Below, piece by piece: positions 12,028 to 22,204 of a stretch of 64,000 nt of DNA. The stretch covers positions 8,782,984 through 8,846,983 of the forward strand of contig CM072512.1 of NCBI GenBank assembly GCA_036898135.1, written 5' to 3'. Numbering within the stretch: the first letter of the stretch is position 1; the number at the start of each line of letters is the position of its first letter. The position numbers were made by a program, and so were the translations under genes. The DNA comes from Oncomelania hupensis (lineage: Eukaryota; Mollusca; Gastropoda; Littorinimorpha; Pomatiopsidae). The notes beneath the pieces are model-generated. The model ran no database searches. It was not told the origin of the DNA and saw only the letters and a list, made by a program, of their open reading frames with translations.

Positions 12028-12165
12028 CCACGGGGTTCAAACTTCTGTCATTTAGGTTTGAGATTGTTCACGACACCGAGGTTGTTGCTTTTGTCCCGGG
12101 TACTCCGGTTATATCCCTCTCTTCAATAATTGTATTTTATGCAGTCAATCTAGAATTGCAAACAC
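12028..12165 (+). mobile_element. SINE-D, left half of a split copy
   Basis: CACGACACCGAGG, GGTACTCCGGTT and ATGCAGTCAATCTAGAA match the plus-strand sense of SINE-D. The match stops at about 12160-12166 and the rest of the SINE resumes at about 17826. The SINE was therefore interrupted by the DNA transposon between these points. Confidence 0.7.
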
Positions 12166-12195
12166 CACCACCACTACCTGCTGGCGTGACGTTGG

Positions 12196-13195
12196 CTACC
12201 TAATCAAAATGGTTCCACCACGAGTACTTTCTAGTTTTTCAATTAAGATTCTGAGTGTTTCATTGTAAATTATATGGCTGTAGGTTTCTGAAAAATTCAA
12301 TGGAACAGTTATTATTACTTTTTTATACCAATGGGAGGTGTCCAAAAAGTGGCTACCTAAAACTATTTACGTGTTCTATTTAATGAAATTTATTTATTTT
12401 GATGTAAAAACTTAGGTGGTGTTTGTTTGGTTAAGAAATATCAAGAAATATATTTTGTATAAAATTTAGAATTGAAACACCACGTGTTTTTTGTGGTTTA
12501 AAAAAACCAGAGTCAAGCGTATTACTTCCTCACACTGCCCATATGTCCAGATTTCAACACCAAGTTGCGTGAACTCGTTTTAACGATTGAAATGAAAAAT
12601 AAATATCTAAACGTTAATCAAATGTAACCAAACTTGGCAGAAACATTGCCTAGAATGTTACTAAAGTGGTGAAGGAAAATTTTGAAAATCCAATCAGTAA
12701 TTTTAGTTTTATAGTGATTTTCTGGAACATTGTAAAAACCCGTGGCATAAGCCGAAAATGGCTACCTAAGAAAGTCAGTGACAGCGTCCTTAATTCAATT
12801 AAGTAGAATGCCATGTGCATATGAGCTAGTTACATTCGGCTTGACCATCATTAAAAACTTAACTTTGTTCATCGTGGCGGGAGAAATGTGGATTTGGGGT
12901 TTTTATATCCGATTTAGGTCACCATGTCCAGTTTGGAAAAGCACCACCGCGCTTATTTTGGTCAACACTTTTACAAAAAGTTAAAACTTTGACACCATGT
13001 ACTCAAAAAACTTAAATTCGATACTATTTTTAATTATTGTAATGATCTATGGGCTTGGTGGCGAAGTATTATAATAAATGTATCAACCGTATTTTAGCTT
13101 AGGTAGCCAAGACAATCGGTGGCAGTCAAAATCAATCAATCGCAAAGCTGTGTGAAAACTTTCAGCAAATATACAAACATTGTAGGTAGGTATTT
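12196..13195. repeat. Left subterminal motif region (GGCTACCTA)
   Basis: GGCTACCTAA-type words occur near 12194, 12347 and 12757, each in A/T-rich context, with the opposite orientation (TTAGGTAGCC) near 13096 and weaker TAGGT words near 12914 and 13183. Their mirror-image counterparts crowd the other end of the element. This suggests protein-binding sites, with the THAP transposase as the natural candidate (inference). No open reading frame here is convincing. Confidence 0.6.
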
Positions 13196-13377
13196 CAACG
13201 GTGCGTTGTTTGCAACCAAAAGTGTGTAAATAAGTCAAGCAGAACGGGTGTTATACTGCTTGGAATGTCCCCACCCCCAATAACTGTTCTCCGGACAAAG
13301 AAAGAAAGAGAGAATAGACTGGACCTATCCCGATTGACGTCATAACTTTGTGCGTATTTATTCGCATATTTCTCACC

Positions 13378-15634
13378 ATGACGAACGATTGTTGTGTCAA
13401 ACATTGTTCGAAGCGAAGGTCTAGAGATCTTGGGATCTCTTACCATAGAATTCCGACGATTATATTCAATAGAGGCACCAACATACGCGAGCTGACAGCT
13501 AGGAGGAGAAGGCTTTGGATCGCCCAAATCAATCGAAAGAAGATCACAGACAAAACAGTAAAACCATGGACCCGTGTGTGTTCACGTCACTTTGTGAAAG
13601 GTAAGCATTTTCAATAATTGTTCAATGGTTCACATGCATTTTGTTATTGGTCTTACTAGGCCATTGCAAAGTTGCAGCTGCCCACTTTCACTGACAACCT
13701 GGCAGTAGTGAAATCTGACAATTTTGAGCAGGTCGAGTGTTGGAGAGTTTTTAGATTACTTTTGCTCTGTTCTAAAAATTTCATAGATAGAATGTGCGTT
13801 TAGGCTTCGTGATTTAAATATAAAGACTGGGACTGTATTAGTTTTTTTTTTTCAAATTTCACGTTTACTTGAATACAAAATAATAATTTAAAAAAAAACC
13901 CACACGAAACACCTGAGGAGAAACATTGTTTACCTTTTTCCAGAATCACAGAGGAAAGACTAGAGACGAGTAGAGTGCTTGTTTTGTTTATCATGCAAGT
14001 CAATATTTTAGTGTAGTTGTTATTACATTTTGACTTGATTTTGATGACAGGAAAACGTGCGGAGTTCTATCAAGATGATACGCCCAACTGGATCCCAACT
14101 TTGCACCTTGGCTACAACATTAAATGTGCATCCACTGATGTGGACCGGTTTGAAAGTAAACAGAAGAGAGAGCAACAAAAACAAGGAAATGCCCACAACA
14201 GTATGTAATGAATATTTACTTTATGAAATATTTCATAGTTTATCTTCAAGTGTAAAGAAATTGTGTTTTTGAAACAATGCTGCCTTTCTAAAATGCAATT
14301 TTTAATGTTTGTAAATCTAACATTGTCATGTATAATGTCATCGCCTTCGTATTTAGATATTTGATGTAGTCCATGAAATTATGCTTTTGAAGGTAATGCA
14401 GTTGTTAGTAAGTGCACAGGAATGCAGTTTTCCAGGGAAGCATGCCCCCAGATCCAGAGTTAATTTTTTTTCTCTCACCGCAACCCGTTCCCACCACTTC
14501 ATCATTATGAATCTCAATTAATCAGTATTAAACTACAGTTAAATAAACTGTCTTCAGTTTTCATTTTGGTTAATATAAAAAAAGCCACATCTTGTCCTAT
14601 AGATGGGAGGAACACTGATTGCCCAAAATAGGCATTTACTCATACTTTTGAGTAAAAAACAAAAGTGAAACATTTCAAGGCAGTATGATCACCTAAACAT
14701 AGAATGTGCTTGAAGTAAACAAATAGTTATGTGTATGTTATGGTTCTTATTTGTGCAGATCATGCTGAGGACGGTGAGAACACCACAGACAGTGACGTAT
14801 CTTTTTCCACTTTGTAAAGATTTGGACAATAAAGTTTACTGTTTACTGTTTACTGCATCTATGGGTGATCTTGGAGGGGACACTGATTTAGAACTGGGTG
14901 AAGAAGCTACTGATTTGAAACGAACTGTGGAGCAGGAAGTCCAGACTGATATTACCATTTCCTACCTGGAAGCCATGAAGTCTGAGCTTCAGACTCTAAG
15001 AACAGAAAACCTCACTCTTCGTATGAAACTGAATGCCAGCACTATGTCAGATGACTTTTTTTTTAAAAAGAAGATGGGTCTAGAGATGATGAGAAAGTGA
15101 AATAATAGGCCTACCATCTTTTTTTACTCTTGCTGCTCTGGTGTCATTCCTGATGCCTCATATTACTAGTGGGCCCAGATCTATCACAAGCAAATTTCAA
15201 GAAGTGTTAATTGTCCTCACTCAACTGAGGTTGAATCTGACTGTACAGGTCGTTGTTGATTTGTTTGGCATTTCTGACACTTCAGTGTCACCCATATTTC
15301 TCAAGGTGCTGACTGATTGTGGGTTTAATATCCATGATAGTGTTGGACTGATGTGTGGTGAATTTAAGATACCAGCTTTGACCAAAGGTAAAAAAGCAAC
15401 TATCTGCTTTTGATGTAGAATCAACACGCAAAATAGCACATGTAAGCCACAGTAATGATTCTTGTTAAAAGGGTGATTGGTAACATTGTTTAAAACTATG
15501 CCATTATTGATTCTACAATTCCAGTCACTATGTTGACTTGTGCAGAAGGTGCAACTGTGACCACGTTGGACCAAATTGTCACAGTGTGCTGTGCTCTGGT
15601 GAATATTTGTCCATCCGTTGTTCCTTTCGATTAG
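13378..15634 (+). pseudogene. THAP-domain DDE transposase, spliced and broken
   Basis: Exon 1 (13378-13600; ATG in CACCATGA) encodes a THAP zinc finger: CC…C near residues 5-10, W at 'RRLWIAQINR', then CSRHF, ending at a GTAAGC donor. Exon 2 (14051-14200, after TGACAG) joins in phase and completes the THAP end ('NWIPTLHLG'), with a GTATGT donor. Exon 3 starts at 14759 after TTGTGCAG. It encodes an acidic stretch, a coiled coil ('LEAMKSELQTLRTENLTLRM'), a helix-turn-helix region (about 15150-15310; 'SKFQEVLIVL…RLNL…FGISDTSVS'), and then jumps directly to the late-core text 'GFNIHDSVGLMC'. The C-terminus 'TTLDQIVTVCCALVNICPSV' ends at TAG 15632. The damage is a 58-bp insertion, frameshifts near 15055-15110 and 15390, and loss of most of the catalytic core at about 15310. 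It cannot make an active enzyme. Confidence 0.8.
14803..14860 (+). mobile_element. Short LINE-tail-like insertion in transposase exon 3
   Basis: The segment contains TTTGGACAATAAAGT followed by three TTACTG units, which resembles a LINE 3' terminus with a polyadenylation-like signal and a short tandem tail. It is flanked by ATCT on both sides. Deleting 14803-14860 joins …GACGTATCT to ATGGGTGAT in one open frame, so the insertion introduced the stop codons. The source LINE is unknown. Confidence 0.6.
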
Positions 15635-15651
15635 AGATGGGGTGAGAGAAA

Positions 15652-15990
15652 CTTCCAACTAGGTAGTTTTGTTGACAATAACTATCATGGATATTAAGCC
15701 CACGATCAGCTAATTTTGTTCACCTAGATCATCAAGAAGCTTGGTTTTGTATCCTTCTTTCTTCTACCAACTAGGTAGTTTTGTTGACAATAACTATCAA
15801 CTAGGTAGTTTTGTTGACAATAACTATCATTAAAGCTTGGTTTGGTATCCTTCTTGTTTTTATTATTATTACTTCCAACTAGGTAGTTTTGTTGACAATA
15901 ACTAACATGGATATTAAACCCACGAACAGCTAATTGTGATCTCCTAGATCATCATGAAGCTTGGTTTTGTATCCTTCTTGTTGTTATTAT
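15652..15990. repeat. Complex tandem repeat (AACTAGGTAGTTTTGTTGAC units)
   Basis: The core AACTAGGTAGTTTTGTTGAC plus AATAACTA occurs four times (15657, 15772, 15799, 15876 approximately). In the longer units it is followed by a ~90-bp block with ATGGATATTAA, CAGCTAATT, CCTAGATCATCA and AAGCTTGGTTT. Long and short units alternate. It lies directly downstream of the transposase stop codon. Confidence 0.85.
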
Positions 15991-16089
15991 TATTAGTTTT
16001 ATTAGTATTGTTATTATTATTGTTTTCATTGTTACCATATATTATTAGTTTTGTTGCTGCTGCTGTTGTATTATTTTTAGTAGTTGTAT

Positions 16090-16158
16090 TGTTATTATTA
16101 TTATTTTTATAATTACTCTTATGATTACGATTATTTTTTATTACTCTTATTATTACTC

Positions 16159-16224
<66 letters not shown>
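16090..16224. repeat. (ATT)n microsatellite
   Basis: Imperfect then pure ATT array within the transposon, probably grown from the T-rich tail of the repeat units to its left. Confidence 0.95.
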
Positions 16225-16225
<1 letters not shown>

Positions 16226-16379
16226 ATCACCATTGTCACCTTCATCAGGTTTTCACCAGTACTCAGTATTGTAATTTTAAAAAGATAGCTTTGCTGAAGT
16301 CATTAGTACTTTGTCGCACCTAGTTATTTCAGGAACCTAATAATATTATATTCTATTCCATTGTTGCTGTCGTTAGTGC

Positions 16380-16840
16380 AAGGTGTATGCAGACATGAAT
16401 GGAGGGGTGGGTGCACGAGTAAGCATGTGTGTATATGTGTAAATGGGTGTATGTGTGTGCATGGATGTATGTGTGAGTCAACGAGTTGAGTGGTAGGAAG
16501 GATGAAAAGTTTTCAAGTACGAGTGTATAGATACAGGAGTGAAGTGTTGTGGATGGCTAGGATGGGTCTAAGGCATGGAAGAATGGGTGGGTTTGAGTGG
16601 TTTTGTGTATTGTTGAATAATTATCTGTGTGTCTAATGTGTACGCATGGGTATGTGACTGGATATCTGTTTAGGCATGTGTGCTAGTGGTGATAGATTTG
16701 TATTTCGGTATGGAAGTTGGGTATGATAGTATATCAAATGTATTAATATTGTATGTCTATGTTTTTGATGTTATCTCTTTTCTTGCACTGCAAAACAAAT
16801 ATCCATGTCATGTGTTTGGACAATAAAGAATCTTGAAGTG
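16380..16840 (+). other. TG-rich stretch ending in a LINE-3'-end-like motif
   Basis: About 400 bp rich in GTGTGTATG-type words, ending TTTGGACAATAAAGAATCTTGAAG. The terminal motif resembles the TTTGGACAATAAAG seen at 14821, so this may be the 3' untranslated part of a LINE inserted in the transposon. There is no protein evidence. Confidence 0.35.
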
Positions 16841-16934
16841 ATGTGAAGCTGTTTGAAAGTATTGTTTTACGTGGTGTGTTCTCACATAAATGTCTGTTTA
16901 TGCATTTCAGTATGTTATGGAACCCTATGAATGA

Positions 16935-17760
16935 AGGTCTTACTAAACCACCGCATTAAGTTACATTACAACATATTAAGCAACAGTTCAACATGTTTTA
17001 CTAAGTTACGTTTCACATCCAGGTAGCATTTTAACAAAGTCACAGTTCCACAAAATAAAGTTACTTTCCGAATTTTGAGTTCGAGGTAACATTTCACAGT
17101 TATAAGTTACAGTTCTATCGTTATAAGTTACATTCCATGTTGAACTGTTACTTATAAGGCTTATAAGTTCCCGTGTGTGTGCACCAATTAAAAAAAAGGT
17201 TACCCCTTGAAAACTATTGTGTTTTTTTTGCTCATAAAAATCAACGCACAGTCGGCATCACCTTATCTAAAATCGAATGCACACATTTCATTTTAAAAAT
17301 CAAATTAACTGCTGCTTCCATTGGTATTGAAATTTGCACACTGCAAATCATCCATGAGTTATATATGTATTGTAATATTTGTCGGCTCTCCCAGAATACA
17401 ACTGAATTGTACTATAAAACTATGAACTAATGGCTGTAAGGTTATTTATTAGCTGGTCAATGTTTTTTAACAAATTGTTTCATGTCAATTTAACAACATA
17501 GCATATTAGGTAGCCATATCACCATCAAGTAACATTTCACGTAATAGGTAGCCGTGGTGGTGAACTGCTTAAGTCGCCATTCACAGGCAGGTAACCATTC
17601 ACATTTAGGTCGCCTGTCGTAAAATTGGGTTCAAAATTAAGTAGCAGTTCACAAATATGGTTAAGTAGACATTCACATTATAGGTAGCCGTTCAAAATAG
17701 TAGGTAGCCAGTTCACAGTGATCGGCTACCTAAATGGTATTTAGGTCGCCAAACCTGTGG
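16935..17760. repeat. Right subterminal motif array (TAGGTAGCC / TAAGTTAC)
   Basis: A dense, degenerate array with about 25-40 bp spacing. The inner part uses TAAGTTACATT- and AGGTAACATTTCACA-type words (about 16955-17160). The outer part uses TAGGTAGCC or TAGGTCGCC followed by GTTCACA or ATTCACA (about 17510-17760). The outermost copy is flipped (GGCTACCTAAATGG, about 17724). A 300-bp A/T-rich gap (17170-17500) separates the two parts. It mirrors the left-end motifs. Confidence 0.65.
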
Positions 17761-17764
17761 AAAT

Positions 17765-17790
17765 AAAGGTTCACCACCACCACCACCACC

Positions 17791-17821
<31 letters not shown>

Positions 17822-17822
17822 G
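17765..17822. repeat. (ACC)n-(AAC)n microsatellite at transposon edge
   Basis: About 13 ACC units then AAC units at the right junction. A short ACC run also sits at the left junction (about 12162-12174), so an ACC stretch in the target SINE may have been the insertion site. Confidence 0.9.
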
Positions 17823-17825
17823 CAA

Positions 17826-17955
17826 ATCTATTTCCCTACATCTTCTAAAAGCGATGTATCTGCCTTCATACCGCATGCTCTGAGCAATAAATTTGCGTAT
17901 GTTGCATATCTAGGAGTGTCTGTAACGGGTGAGCGGTGTATGTTATTTTTTTCAA
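17826..17955 (+). mobile_element. SINE-D, right half of the split copy
   Basis: ATCTTCTAAAAGCGATGTAT and CTGCCTTCATACC match the reverse of TTTTAGAAGACGG… in the 40.6-kb copy, continuing with GTATGTTGCATAT and AGTGTCTGTAACGGGTGA. Similarity is moderate but colinear, and it resumes where the left half (12028-12165) stopped. Confidence 0.6.
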
Positions 17956-17957
17956 AT

Positions 17958-18385
17958 TAAATCGTACTTATATAGCGCTTTTCAAGCTCAAGAGCTGCTC
18001 AAGGCGCTGGCCGATACAGGATCTAACTCAAGCCGCTGGAGGCGCCAACTTGCAGCCTTTGGGCGCATCGTAATAACGCTCCAGACAACTGAGCACAATC
18101 CTGGGCAGCCAGGGATGGGGGAGAAGGACCTAGGTGCATGCTGGGTGTGTTCTTGTCACCGGCACTCACTCGTCTAGGACATGAGTGTCAGGATTTTTAA
18201 AATCCATTATGATGGAATGTATGCGACACAGACTAGACCTCGGTTTATACTCTCATCCGAAGGAGTAGGAAACGGGAGTAAAGTGTCTTTCCCAAGGACA
18301 CAACACAATGCCCCGGCCTGGGCTCGAACCCGGGACCTTCAGATCCGCAAACCAAAGCTCTACCACTAGGCCACCGTTACAGATC
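17958..18385 (-). mobile_element. SINE-A, near full-length
   Basis: The minus strand starts with a tRNA-related head: GTGGCCTAGTGGTAGAGC (A box) and CGGGTTCGAGCCC (B box). It is followed by GTATAAACCGAGGTCTAGTC, GATCCTGACGCTCATGTCC-type text, GGCTGCCCAGGATTGTGC, CAGCGCCTTGAGCAGCTC and a terminal AAAGCGCTATATAAG. This is the cleanest reference for the family together with 34.08 and 48.58 kb. It is non-coding and presumably pol III-transcribed. Confidence 0.9.
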
Positions 18386-18429
18386 GCCGCTCTTTGAGTC
18401 TGCTTTAGGAATTATTAATTATTTTTTAG

Positions 18430-18545
18430 TTTATCATTCTTATATAGCGCTTTTTCATAGCTATTTTCAAATTTATATAGCTCGCTTAGCAGCTCAAAGA
18501 ACCGCATAGGGCACCGAGATATGCACTTGGTGCAAGCTTGCACTT
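18430..18545 (-). mobile_element. Diverged SINE 3' end fragment
   Basis: TTCTTATATAGCGCTTTTTCA and a second TATATAGCTCGCTTAGCAGC word resemble the reverse of SINE 3' ends; the remainder is not alignable by eye. Confidence 0.4.
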
Positions 18546-18866
18546 ACGTTAGTATGTAACGCCACGGACCATCGAGGCCACTCCAGCCAAGTATGCCTGA
18601 CTCAAGCGTTATGTGTAAAACTAGAAAATTGCAATGTTTGTGGGTGAAATTACTTTCGTCGTTTTTCGTTTTTTCTGAGCACCGGAAGGGTCGATAGTGT
18701 AGCAACTGAAAAGTCAATAGACAAGACAGGCTTTCTAAATCAATACAAGAAAAGGTTTTCTTTACAGTTGAGAGCACTTACTTCAACTACCGCTTATTGT
18801 GCTCTTCGCCTACTTACAGAACTCGTGATTTGCTGTACGCTAAGGAATGTTACTGTTACTTGGGGT

Positions 18867-20622
18867 GGACAAGGAATGTTCAAGTCAAGTCAAGTCAAGT
18901 CAAATAATTTTATTGCCAAGATAAAACACCAGGAATATGTCTCAGAATCGAGATAACACGCACGCACACACACACACAAACCTACACACCCACACACACA
19001 CACATGTAGCAAGCTAAGACAGGCAGTGGGCTACAGAATTACAGTTCAAGTGACTATGTTACTATACAACTTTTCTAAAAATTATACGAGCTTTTCCTTA
19101 AAACGCACATCTTTAATAGGCCATAACCCAAAAGCTTTCGCGCACATACGCACGCACGCACACACTCACACACAGTTCGCACACGAGCCAACATACTGCA
19201 TGCAAGCACGACAGACAGAACCACACCCATGAGCCACCGCGAAAACCGTATGCAGAGGTTGAGGTCGAGGGGTCAAGGCCAAAGGTCGCTCTGTCCATGG
19301 CTAGCAGCAGTACAAACAAACACACGCGTAACGGTGTAGTTCGATGTAAAACCGAAGAATTTGTTCTGTGCGAGATATAGACTTTAAGAAACTGTGAAAT
19401 TGAAAAAAGAAAGGATTATTTGAAGAGGGAGCGTACTAATAGAGTAATGGAGACTCAGAGAAAGGGTCGCAGGGCAAGAACCAGAAGGTACGTGTTGCAT
19501 GATCATGTCTGTCGCTACACACATGCAGAGCCGCCACACAGCACACACTTCATTCCAATATCATAAACATGCACTTAAAAACAGATAGGGCATAATAATT
19601 AAAACAGTGAAATGTACCACACACATTTATAAATTTATAAGCGAATTTATCACAGTGGATACAAAGTCTAATGGATCTATATTCTATCCTAATAATACAA
19701 TAATAAAATAAATAGTAAAAGTAAAAATGAGACTACAAGTACAAGCAGCACAAAAAATAATGTTAAGTGGTTGTTGTGAAACATGGCTAACCTAGCAAAA
19801 AATAGCACAACATTGATCATATTAGGCATGGTAGTCTTCAAATATTTACATTTTCCACAACTGAAAGTGTGTAAAACTACTTGTCAGAATATAATATAAA
19901 AAGTCAATTAAAAAGTAGGTTAGCCCATCAGTGGTTGGTATGTTTACATCTGGTTCATGTACACCATGTAACTTAGATTATAAATTTGGCTCATATCCAC
20001 ACTAAAAATAAAATACTTGTCTCTCCACCCCCCACCCCCCCACCCCTTGCAAACACTCATTTACACTCTCCTACACACACATATACTTCATGATTAATAA
20101 TACAAGCTTTAAGGAAAACACACAAACACAGACACCCACACATATACACACATACACACACCTTAGCATAGAAGCCTGCACATTGCATGTATAAAATACT
20201 GGCACACAGAATATTTATTTATTTATTATTTAATCACTTTTATATAGCCTAACTCATTAACTTCCCCATATCTCACCACCCACCCACTCTGCCTAGTCAA
20301 TAACAACAACAAATGGAGACAGCATACTAGACAGCATATTAGCATTAAATTGTTGGGATAAGAATTTGATGTGAAACTTAAACTGAAAATTAAAAGTTCA
20401 GCTTAGTCATGTAAACACACAGTCACAAAGCTTCCTCAGCATGATATGGCAGCGCGTTGAGGTGACTGGACAGGGCACGGACTGCGGAGGGGAAGAAGCT
20501 GTCAGCAAACCGGACCGTTCTGCTTCTAAAGTGCCTCAACCTTCTGCCAGATGGGAGCAAGACAAACATCTGTGATGCTGGATGAGACTCATCCTCTGCA
20601 ATGCTGCTAGCCTTCTTCAGCA
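18867..20622 (-). mobile_element. LINE-B, 5'-truncated insertion with TSD
   Basis: Flanked by the 12-bp direct repeat GTTACTTGGGGT (18855-18866 and 20623-20634). On the minus strand it holds the last ~66 codons of a reverse transcriptase, then an unusually long 3' untranslated region (~1.5 kb, CA/TG-rich). It ends with GGCAATAAAATTATTTGAC and a (TTGAC)n tail (18884-18902). Fourteen extra bases separate the tail from the left TSD. Confidence 0.8.
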
Positions 20623-20623
20623 G
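20423..20623 (-). pseudogene. LINE-B reverse transcriptase C-terminal fragment
   Basis: An open 66-codon minus-strand frame with the text 'LLKKASSIAEDESHPASQ', then 'FVLLPSGRRLRHFRSRTVR', then 'FADSFFPSAVRALSSH', closed by TGA. The LLPSGRR…RT.RF..SFFPSAVR pattern is a C-terminal hallmark I associate with CR1/Rex-group LINEs; that clade call is from memory. The 5' part of the protein is absent because the insertion is truncated at the TSD. Confidence 0.75.
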
Positions 20624-20839
20624 TTACTTGGGGTAGGAGAGTGGTATACAAGGGCACAAGGATGCATAATCTAGACCACGCCCATGCACAAGGAATATAC
20701 AAACACTTTGGTCAATGCTGCAGCACTGTAAACGGATAAAGCTGATGAACAAATTGACAAAGCAAACGCCACTAAAAGTTAAGATGAGTAAAAGCTCAAT
20801 GGTCACAATACTCCCCACTGACATGCAGGACAATCTGGG

Positions 20840-20925
20840 ATTCCAGTCTTCGTATGAGAGTATAAACCGAGGTCTATTCTGTGCACGCATGCATTCCATG
20901 GCAGGGACCTTACCAAGTAACACCC
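20840..20925 (+). mobile_element. SINE-A internal fragment
   Basis: TATGAGAGTATAAACCGAGG and TGTGCACGCATGCATTCCAT match the SINE-A body in plus orientation. A second, more diverged fragment follows at 20980. Confidence 0.7.
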
Positions 20926-20979
20926 CCAGCAACCATCGCTGTAATATAGTTTACCTGTTATCTAGCTGTGCACTAATAC

Positions 20980-21090
20980 TCCTCCGGATGAGATTGTAAA
21001 CCGAAGGCGAGTCTGTGCACGCACGCATTCCATAGCACGGACTTTTAAAGACCCTGAGGCTCGTGTCCTAGACGGGAGAGCGCCAGCTAC
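20980..21090 (+). mobile_element. SINE-A internal fragment
   Basis: CCGGATGAGATTGTAAACCG, then CGCATTCCATAGCACGGAC and CTCGTGTCCTAGACGGGAGAG. The same segment as the preceding copy, extended a little further 3'. Confidence 0.7.
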
Positions 21091-21242
21091 GCCAATACGC
21101 TCAGCAATAGACACCTTCTGCACAATTATACATATGTACAGTACATATTCTGATAGTGTACTTATTATCTGACGGCCGTCTTTTTATTTTATTTTATTGA
21201 TATCTCTTCCTGCATGCGCATTGAACACGTCACTTAACGTGG

Positions 21243-21243
21243 T

Positions 21244-21320
<77 letters not shown>

Positions 21321-21501
21321 TATCATCATCATTATCATCATCATTATTATCATCATCATTATCATCATCATTATCATCATCATCATTATCATTATCATCA
21401 TCATTATCATTATCATCATCATTATCATCATCATCATCATCATTATCATCATCATCATCATTATCATCATCATCATCATCATCATTATCATCATCATCAT
21501 T

Positions 21502-21532
<31 letters not shown>

Positions 21533-21545
21533 CCATCACCATCCT
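21243..21545. repeat. Long (ATC)n array
   Basis: About 100 ATC units with regularly spaced ATT substitutions. Ser, Asp, Met and Ile homopolymer frames result. It may once have been continuous with the array at 22126 (see the foldback entry). Confidence 0.98.
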
Positions 21546-21557
21546 CATCCACCCATT

Positions 21558-22106
21558 GCACATAGCTACGATCGAAAGAAAGTATACTCCAGGCACACGC
21601 TGTGCAACAGGCCAAAGTATGTCCCTTGTCCCTTGAAGGGATACTTTGGCGAGGTTAGTAGCCTGCTCAGTTACAGTGTCGGTGAAAGACTACAAAGTAA
21701 GTTTCGTCTCCTCTAGGCGACGAATTAGGTCACGCTGTATTTGTTTTTAGGTCAGCTGTCTTTTACGAACCGTTTGAGAATCTTTTCGAACCGTTTACTG
21801 ATGCCGGACAGTGTCCTCACTTGGTTTCGTACAATTTAAGAATCCAATAAGGCAAATGTGATTTTGGGACGGAAAAAGAGCATTTCTGTAGAGGAAAGGG
21901 TTAGGGCTAGGGATAGATCTACAACTAACCCTTACCCGAACCCTTGTAGCAATATTCCGCTCTTTCCGTCACTTTTAAACAGTACTGCGGTTCGCATCCG
22001 CGGCTAGCAGCGAGCCCAAAGTATACTTTGAAGGGATGGAGGGAATACTTTCACCTGCTGCTAGCGGGAGTTTTGGCGATACTTTCTACCGATCGTAGCA
22101 ATGTGT
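21558..22106. mobile_element. Foldback (MITE-like) element with ~90-bp inverted ends
   Basis: The segment 21558-21650 is, read backwards, similar to 22015-22106: CACATAGCTACGATCG…AAAGTAT at the left pairs with ATACTTTCTACCGATCGTAGC…ATGTG at the right, and CCCTTGAAGGGATACTTTGG pairs with CCAAAGTATACTTTGAAGGG-type text. A second, inner inverted repeat surrounds 21865-21975 (GACGGAAAAAGAGC versus GCTCTTTCCGTC, with AGGGTTAGGG versus AACCCTTACCC). No transposase or TSD is recognised. It is flanked on both sides by ATC arrays in the same orientation. Confidence 0.65.
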
Positions 22107-22124
22107 ATTACCTCCCTCATCTTT

Positions 22125-22125
<1 letters not shown>

Positions 22126-22204
<79 letters not shown>

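Larger units (their letters stand above)
12166..17825 (+). mobile_element. Decayed THAP/DDE DNA transposon (~5.7 kb)
   Basis: Boundaries are inferred from the interrupted SINE-D copy and are good to about 20 bp; both junctions fall in or beside ACC-rich sequence. The interior holds a broken transposase (13378-15634). Both flanks carry repeated GGCTACCTA motifs, oriented mainly forward on the left and as TAGGTAGCC on the right, like subterminal transposase-binding arrays. No clean terminal inverted repeat is visible. The transposase type suggests the DDE_Tnp_4 group (Harbinger/ISL2EU-like), which is an inference. Later insertions and simple repeats are present inside. Confidence 0.7.

Noticed and set aside
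13378..14200. Domesticated host THAP gene
   Set aside because: The downstream HTH and transposase C-terminus, frameshifts and flanking motif arrays argue for a decayed transposon copy.
21184..21615. Asp-rich acidic protein
   Set aside because: Translation of the ATC array; the other frames give Met and Ser homopolymers equally well.
21900..21950. Interstitial telomeric repeat (TTAGGG)
   Set aside because: Only one or two TTAGGG words, placed in an inverted repeat, not a tandem array.
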